NCBI GenBank assembly: GCA_017609695.1
Contig: JAFCDM010000052.1
Coordinates: 1-9,500 of the forward strand
Direction: 5' to 3'
DNA: 9,500 nucleotides
DNA from: Candidatus Pacearchaeota archaeon
Lineage (GTDB): Archaea > Nanobdellota > Nanobdellia > Pacearchaeales > GW2011-AR1
Notes under the pieces: model-generated
Databases searched by the model: none
Seen by the model: only the letters and a program-made list of their open reading frames with translations
What the model was told of the DNA's origin: nothing
Program-made: the position numbers and the translations under genes
Part shown: positions 5,064 to 9,500 of the stretch, piece by piece
Layout of the letters: each line of letters opens with the position of its first letter
Position numbering within the stretch: the first letter of the stretch is position 1

Positions 5064-8000
5064 GTGATTCATATTAAATACATTGCAGTTGTTGAATTAT
5101 TTTTAAGATGTTGTTGTTCTGAATGTCATAAATTAATGATTAAAGAAAAAGATTTAGAGAAATATAAAACTGCTAAGGATAGATTAAAAAAAGCAAAAGA
5201 TACTAAAAAATGCCCACATTGTATGGCTGAACAAGAAAAAGTAAAATTAGAAAAACCAACTACTTTTAAAATTGGTAAAAGAAGATTATTCCCTGGAGAA
5301 ATAAGGGATAAACTTGCTAGAATTTCTGATGATGAAGCTAGAATTGCAGGAATTAATCCTAAAATATTTAGGCCTGAATGGGGAATATTAACATTATTAT
5401 TGGTTCCTCCTGTAACTGTGAGGCCAAGTATAACTTTAGAAAGTGGAGAAAGGAGTGAGGATGATTTAACTCATAAATTATCAGATATAATAAGAGCAAA
5501 TCAAAGGCTTTGGGAAAATTTAAATGCTGGAGCCCCAGAGGTTATTATTGAAGATTTATGGGATTTATTACAATATCATGTGACTACTTTTTTTGATAAT
5601 TCTATAACAAAAATTCCTCCGGCTAGACATAGAAGTGGACAGCCACTAAAAACTATAACAGAAAGGATAAAGGGAAAAGAAGGACGTATCAGGCATAATT
5701 TAGCTGGAAAAAGAGTAAATTTTTCTTCTAGAACTGTTGTTAGTCCAGATCCTTCTTTGAGAATTAATGAAGTTGGAGTCCCTTTTGAAATTGCAGAAAT
5801 TTTAACTGTTAATGAAAAAGTAACTTCTTTGAATATAGAAAAACTTAAAAAAATTATTCTTAATAAAAAATATCCTACTGCAAATTATATTTTACGTCCT
5901 GATGGTAGACGAAAAAAAATAACAAGTGAATTAAAAGAAGAGATTTTAGAAGAATTAGAGCCAGGATATATTGTTGAAAGACAATTGATTGATGGAGATG
6001 TAGTTTTATTTAATAGGCACCCAAGTTTACATAAAACAAGTTTAATGGCTCATTTTGTAAAGGTTCTTCCTTACAAAACATTTAGAATTCATCCTGCTGC
6101 TGCTCCACCTTATAATGCTGATTTTGATGGGGATGAAATGAATATTCATGTTCCACAAACTGAAGAGGCTAGGGCAGAGGCAAAAACTTTAATGGATGTA
6201 AATCAAAATTTAATTTCTTGTAAAGATAATAGTAATTTATTAGGTTGTGTTGCTGATGCAATTACTGGAGGATATTTATTAAGCAAAATGGATTTACCTA
6301 GAGATAAGGCTTTACAATTATTATATCAATCTGGGGTGGAGTCTAAAATTTCTAAAAAGATTATAAATGGAAAAGAAATAATTTCAGATATGATGCCTAA
6401 TATAGATTATAAAGCTAAAACAAAAATTGGTAAAAGTTTTGTTATCAAAAATGGAAAAATAGATTCAGAAGTGATTGATGAAAATATGTTTGGTGTTGAA
6501 TGTGGAAATTTATTAAAGCATTTAGATAAAGAGGTTGGAAGAAAAAAAACAATTAAAATTTTGGAAAATGTCTTTTTAATTGGAACTAATTATCTTTCAA
6601 ATCATGGATTTACAATTTCTGTTAATGATTTGAATGTAAATGAAAAAGTAAAAAAAGAGACTAATGAAATAATTGCTGATGCTGAAAATAAAACTAAAGA
6701 AATTATTAATCAATATAAGTTGGGGAATTTAGAAATTATTCCAGGAAAGACTCCTGAAGAATCTAGAGAAATTAAAATTTTACAAACATTAAATTCAATT
6801 AGAACAAAAATTGGAAAAATTGTTGGAGAACAATTTCCTAAAACAAATCCAGTTAGTGTTATGATGGATTCTGGTGCTGGGGGGAATGTTTTTAATATAA
6901 CTCAAATGGCTTGTTGTGTTGGACAGCAATCTTTATGGGCTAAGAGAATTGGTATTGGATTTAGTAATAGAACTCTTTCATTTTTTAAAGAAAAGGACTT
7001 GTCACCTAAAGCAAGAGGATTTATTTATAATTCTTTTTTAAATGGGCTTGAACCTACTGAATTCTTTTTTGGGGCAATTACTGGAAGGGATTCTTTGATG
7101 GATACTGCTCTGAGAACTCCAAAATCTGGGTATTTATATAGAAGATTAGCAAATGCTTTACAAGATATAAGGATAGAATATGATAAAACAGTAAGAGATG
7201 GTGCTGGGAGGATTATTCAGTTTAAATATGGTGATGATGGTAGAGATGTTTCTGAATTACATAGGGATAAAGAAATTTGTGCTGGTGAAGCTATTGGGAT
7301 AATCACAGCCCAATCTTTTGGGGAACCTTCTACGCAAATGGTTTTAAGAACTTTTCATCTTGCAGGAGTAAGTGAAATGCAAGTTAGTTCGGGATTACCA
7401 AGATTAATTGAAATTTTTGATGCAAGAAGAAATCCTTCAACACCAGAGATGGAAATTTATTTGAAGAAAGAATATAATAATAAAAAAGATGCAAAAATTG
7501 TTGCTGAAAAAATACAAGAGATTAAGCTTAAAGATATTGTTAAAGAAATTAAAATTAATTTTGGAGATAAAAAAATAGAAGCAGTTATTGATTCTGAATC
7601 TGTTAAAAGAGTTCATTCTTCTGTTGATACAATTGTTAAAAGATTAAAAGACAAAGGACAAGAATGTAAACTTCAATCTGGTTCAATTATTTTTAGTGAA
7701 ACAGATTTAGATTTTAAGAAAATATATAAATTAAAAGAAAAAATTAAAGAATTGCAAATTTCTGGGATTAAAGGCATTGAGCAAATTTTAGTTGTAGAAA
7801 GAAATGGAAATTATGTTATTCTTACTGCAGGGACTAACCTTAAGGAGACTAGGAAATTTAAGGAAATTGATGAAACAAAAACAATTAGTAATGATATCCA
7901 CGAAGTTTGCGAGATTTTAGGTATTGAAGTTGCAAGACAGACATTAATTAAAGAAATTAAAAAGGTTTTAGATTCTCAAGGTTTAGATATCAATGAAAGA

Positions 8001-8354
8001 CATTTAAAATTAATTGTTGATGCTATGACTACTACTGGTTTGGTTAAAGGAATAACAAGGATGGGAATTATTTCTCAAAAATCTTCAATCCTTGCAAGAG
8101 CAAGTTTTGAAACTCCAATAAAACAATTTATTAATGCAACATTAAAAGAAAATAAAGATGAATTAAATTCTGTTATTGAGAATATAATCTTAAATCAACC
8201 AGTTCCTGTTGGAACCGGACTTCCTGGTTTGCTTGTAGAAGTTACTGGGCCTTTAACAACTAAAAAACCTGAAAAGGTTAAAGAAGTTGAAAGAATAACT
8301 GCTAAAACAAAAGATGTTTCTAAACATTCTGTTGAACCTATTGAAGGGAAATAG
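5064..8354 (+). CDS. rpoA: DNA-directed RNA polymerase subunit A, A'/A'' fused (main part, true N-terminus displaced)
   Basis: This is the largest RNA polymerase subunit, carrying the catalytic Mg site. Homology begins upstream, with ELARP from 5049, so the GTG at 5064 is an internal valine and not a natural start; the real start is at 4936 in another frame. Numbering from 5064: a zinc site at Cys 18, 21, 50 and 53; RPSITLESGERSEDDLTH at about 122-139; AGKRVNFSSRTV; the catalytic NADFDGDEMN at 351-360 with Asp 353, 355 and 357; the bridge helix with GRDSLMDTALRT at 674-685; the trigger-loop region from AGEAIGIITAQS at 740-751 to FHLAGVSEMQV. The A' end (QFKYGDDGRD, to 728) runs almost directly into the A'' core, with only about 11 residues between. 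A 40-residue charged tail follows the usual GTG-type C-terminal motif. Most archaea split A' and A'' into two genes; here they form one frame. Confidence 0.93.
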   Translation: MIHIKYIAVVELFLRCCCSECHKLMIKEKDLEKYKTAKDRLKKAKDTKKCPHCMAEQEKVKLEKPTTFKIGKRRLFPGEIRDKLARISDDEARIAGINPKIFRPEWGILTLLLVPPVTVRPSITLESGERSEDDLTHKLSDIIRANQRLWENLNAGAPEVIIEDLWDLLQYHVTTFFDNSITKIPPARHRSGQPLKTITERIKGKEGRIRHNLAGKRVNFSSRTVVSPDPSLRINEVGVPFEIAEILTVNEKVTSLNIEKLKKIILNKKYPTANYILRPDGRRKKITSELKEEILEELEPGYIVERQLIDGDVVLFNRHPSLHKTSLMAHFVKVLPYKTFRIHPAAAPPYNADFDGDEMNIHVPQTEEARAEAKTLMDVNQNLISCKDNSNLLGCVADAITGGYLLSKMDLPRDKALQLLYQSGVESKISKKIINGKEIISDMMPNIDYKAKTKIGKSFVIKNGKIDSEVIDENMFGVECGNLLKHLDKEVGRKKTIKILENVFLIGTNYLSNHGFTISVNDLNVNEKVKKETNEIIADAENKTKEIINQYKLGNLEIIPGKTPEESREIKILQTLNSIRTKIGKIVGEQFPKTNPVSVMMDSGAGGNVFNITQMACCVGQQSLWAKRIGIGFSNRTLSFFKEKDLSPKARGFIYNSFLNGLEPTEFFFGAITGRDSLMDTALRTPKSGYLYRRLANALQDIRIEYDKTVRDGAGRIIQFKYGDDGRDVSELHRDKEICAGEAIGIITAQSFGEPSTQMVLRTFHLAGVSEMQVSSGLPRLIEIFDARRNPSTPEMEIYLKKEYNNKKDAKIVAEKIQEIKLKDIVKEIKINFGDKKIEAVIDSESVKRVHSSVDTIVKRLKDKGQECKLQSGSIIFSETDLDFKKIYKLKEKIKELQISGIKGIEQILVVERNGNYVILTAGTNLKETRKFKEIDETKTISNDIHEVCEILGIEVARQTLIKEIKKVLDSQGLDINERHLKLIVDAMTTTGLVKGITRMGIISQKSSILARASFETPIKQFINATLKENKDELNSVIENIILNQPVPVGTGLPGLLVEVTGPLTTKKPEKVKEVERITAKTKDVSKHSVEPIEGK

Positions 8355-8402
8355 AGTTTTTATTATAATAATTCTTTTAAATGGTTTAATCTGAATAATT
8401 TA
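8355..8402. promoter_or_regulatory. Short AT-rich spacer after rpoA, possible termination and promoter
   Basis: A T-rich run (TTTTTATTATAATAATTC, about 8357-8374) follows the rpoA stop. It could serve as an archaeal U-tract terminator or as a weak TATA element for the next gene, whose ATG is at 8403. No Shine-Dalgarno precedes that ATG, which fits a short-leader or leaderless transcript. The sequence does not separate the two roles. Confidence 0.25.
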
Positions 8403-8828
8403 ATGGGCTTAAGAAAATTAATAAGAAATTATAGGGAAGCTACAAGACCAATAATCAGGGATATTCAAGGAAATGTTTTTGATAAAGCAGGGTGGTATTC
8501 TGATTCCGCTGTGAATTTTGATTTGGGGTTTCCAGTATATTTTACAGGGAAGTTTAAAAAAGCAAGTTTCTTTTTAGATACCGAAGATGGGATAGTTGTA
8601 AATGATTTTCAGGGGTCTGGTAGTTATAATAGATATTGGGCTAAAAATTTGTTTTTAATAAACCCAAGAGATTATTTGTGTAGTTTAAATCAAGAAATCA
8701 AGGAGAGATATAATTTGCCTCCTAATCAATTGGCTAATACTAATTTACCAAGGTTAAAAGGGGTAAAAGAATGGATGGAAGGAGAATTAAAAAGATTATC
8801 TAAAAATTCATTAATATATAATTCATAA
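8403..8828 (+). CDS. Uncharacterised 141-residue protein between rpoA and nusA
   Basis: I do not recognise this family. The 141-residue product has a basic N-terminus (MGLRKLIRNYREATRP) and an aromatic, mixed-charge middle with short beta-like stretches (NFDLGFPVYFTGKFKKASFF and GIVVNDFQGSGSYNRYW). The C-terminal third is helical and Lys/Glu-rich (GVKEWMEGELKRLSK). No transmembrane segment, signal peptide or cysteine pair is seen; it looks cytosolic. The frame is long for this AT-rich DNA and its codon use resembles its neighbours, so it is likely a real gene. In the conserved archaeal cluster, ribosomal protein L30e usually sits here between rpoA and nusA. This protein does not look like L30e, which is about 100 residues with a different fold pattern. 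The start at 8403 has no visible Shine-Dalgarno. Confidence 0.75.
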   Translation: MGLRKLIRNYREATRPIIRDIQGNVFDKAGWYSDSAVNFDLGFPVYFTGKFKKASFFLDTEDGIVVNDFQGSGSYNRYWAKNLFLINPRDYLCSLNQEIKERYNLPPNQLANTNLPRLKGVKEWMEGELKRLSKNSLIYNS

Positions 8829-8829
8829 A

Positions 8830-8848
8830 CTTTTCTTTTCTTTTTCCC
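8830..8848 (+). terminator. Pyrimidine-rich tract, likely archaeal terminator
   Basis: CTTTTCTTTTCTTTTTCCC follows the stop at 8826-8828 directly. Runs of T on the non-template strand end transcription in archaea without a hairpin. The next gene has its own TATA-like boxes downstream, so this is a plausible boundary between two transcription units. Confidence 0.5.
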
Positions 8849-8863
8849 GTGAAAAACATAATC

Positions 8864-8897
8864 TTTATAAACACTATTCTCAATAAAAGTTTATAAA
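8864..8897 (+). promoter_or_regulatory. Tandem TATA-like boxes before nusA
   Basis: Two boxes of type TTTATAA are present: at about 8864-8870 and at about 8890-8897 (TTTATAAA), 26 bases apart. The first would set a start near 8893 and a ~22-base leader. The second lies about 22 bases before the ATG at 8915 and would give an essentially leaderless message. Either or both could drive nusA separately from rpoA. Confidence 0.42.
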
Positions 8898-8914
8898 AAG
8901 AGATAGGAAATAAC

Positions 8915-9334
8915 ATGAAAAAAGTTTTAGACATGCAATTTATAAGATATGCAAATATCTTTAATAGAATTACTAATATAAGAACTAATCATTGTTTTGT
9001 TTATAATAATGCTCTTATTTTTGCAGTTCCGAGAAGATTAGTATCTCGTGCTCTTGGACAAGATAATCAAAATCTTAAAAGACTTAGTTATAGTCTTGGC
9101 AAAAAAGTTAAAATTGTAGCTATTCCTTATGGGAAAGAAGATATGGAAAATTTTGTTTCAGTTATAACTTATCCTGTGAAGTTTAAATCTATTGATATAA
9201 ATGATGGAGAAGTTATTATAAATGCTAATTCTCAAAATAAAGCTTGTTTAATTGGAAGAGAGAGAAGAAGATTAAATGAAATGCAGAAAGTTTTAAGCCA
9301 ATATTTTGGAATTAAGAAAGTTATGATTAAGTGA
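8915..9334 (+). CDS. nusA: NusA-like KH-domain transcription factor
   Basis: This is a 139-residue protein matching the short archaeal NusA, which consists of two KH domains without the S1 and N-terminal parts of bacterial NusA. It is thought to bind RNA and assist elongation or termination. KH1 spans about residues 28-70, with VSRALGQDNQNLKRL at 43-57 and GKKVKIVAIPY following. A linker with EDMENFV and TYPVKF leads into KH2 (about 91-139), with ACLIGRERRRLNEMQKVL at 110-127 and a closing FGIKKVMIK. Length and layout are normal for the family. In both KH domains the usual GxxG loop is altered, GQDN at 48-51 and GRER at 114-117, so nucleic-acid binding may be weakened or different. Its place after the RNA polymerase genes is the conserved archaeal context. 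Only a weak Shine-Dalgarno-like AGG precedes the ATG. Confidence 0.85.
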   Translation: MKKVLDMQFIRYANIFNRITNIRTNHCFVYNNALIFAVPRRLVSRALGQDNQNLKRLSYSLGKKVKIVAIPYGKEDMENFVSVITYPVKFKSIDINDGEVIINANSQNKACLIGRERRRLNEMQKVLSQYFGIKKVMIK

Positions 9335-9346
9335 GTGGTTTGAACT

Positions 9347-9500
9347 ATGAAATTTAAATTTGAAAGAGAGGGTTTCCCTTGTTTAGGAGATTCAGAAGAT
9401 TTAGATGTTGATTTATTAAGAAAACAAGTAAAAGAAATAAAAAAAGAATATGAAGATGCACAAGAAAAAATAAAAAACTTTAAATCAAGATTTGATGGAG
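9347..9500 (+). CDS. Partial uncharacterised coiled-coil protein (runs off the window)
   Basis: A frame opens at the ATG at 9347, 12 bases after the nusA stop, and stays open to the window end (51 codons). The product starts MKFKFEREGFPCLGDSEDLD and continues with a strongly charged helical stretch (LLRKQVKEIKKEYEDAQEKI) with heptad-like spacing, suggesting a coiled coil. It does not resemble ribosomal protein S12, the usual next gene in this cluster, at least in the visible part. I do not recognise the family. The close spacing suggests co-transcription with nusA. It is incomplete, so length and function cannot be judged. Confidence 0.6.
   Translation, partial: MKFKFEREGFPCLGDSEDLDVDLLRKQVKEIKKEYEDAQEKIKNFKSRFDG

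Noticed and set aside
5064..5066. GTG at 5064 as the natural start of rpoA
   Set aside because: It is the conserved valine of the internal ELARPVIH motif. Homology continues upstream in the same frame to about 5049, and the real N-terminus with a Shine-Dalgarno is at 4936.
1..9500. tRNA, rRNA, CRISPR array or insertion sequence
   Set aside because: No cloverleaf with a T-loop motif, rRNA signature, spaced repeats, transposase or terminal inverted repeats was seen on reading both strands.

Overview
The window looks like a chromosomal segment of an AT-rich archaeon. The evidence is a run of archaeal RNA polymerase genes (rpoH, rpoB, rpoA) followed by an archaeal-type short NusA, A/T-box promoters of the TTTATA type, and tight gene packing. 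The low GC, the shortened subunits, the divergent motifs in normally invariant stretches and the small lineage-specific genes suggest a DPANN-like lineage (for example the Woesearchaeota/Pacearchaeota group). That placement is an inference from gene style, not a phylogenetic result.

Layout, all genes on the + strand. Positions 1-475 hold a minimal HicB-HicA toxin-antitoxin pair with its own TATA box. Positions 476-635 are a promoter-like intergenic stretch. Positions 636-845 encode RNA polymerase subunit H. Positions 846-1008 are very AT-rich and carry a candidate promoter and leader for rpoB. Positions 1009-4287 encode a full-length, unsplit RpoB. Positions 4280-4932 hold three small uncharacterised genes (two Cys-containing proteins flanking a two-helix membrane protein) wedged between rpoB and rpoA. 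Positions 4936-8354 contain rpoA. Positions 8403-8828 encode an unknown 141-residue protein, 8915-9334 a NusA-like double-KH protein, and 9347-9500 the start of another unknown gene.

The genes form the archaeal transcription-machinery cluster (usual order rpoH-rpoB-rpoA-rpl30e-nusA-rps12...). Here both large subunits are unsplit. B'' and B' form one chain, and A' and A'' are joined in one frame by an unusually short junction. No L30e gene lies between rpoA and nusA; an unknown gene sits there instead. The small genes between rpoB and rpoA have clear Shine-Dalgarno sequences and near-zero spacing, so they are probably co-transcribed with the polymerase genes.

The most striking point is at the 5' end of rpoA. 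A well-formed start with its own Shine-Dalgarno sequence encodes the first ~36 RpoA residues and then hits a stop. The rest of the protein resumes at once in another frame, and about 41 expected residues, including the clamp zinc-binding CxxC...CPGHFGH segment, are absent. This is a deletion of length 3n+1, an assembly or consensus error, or a genuinely reorganised subunit that would need frameshifting. Reads across about 5040-5055 would decide.
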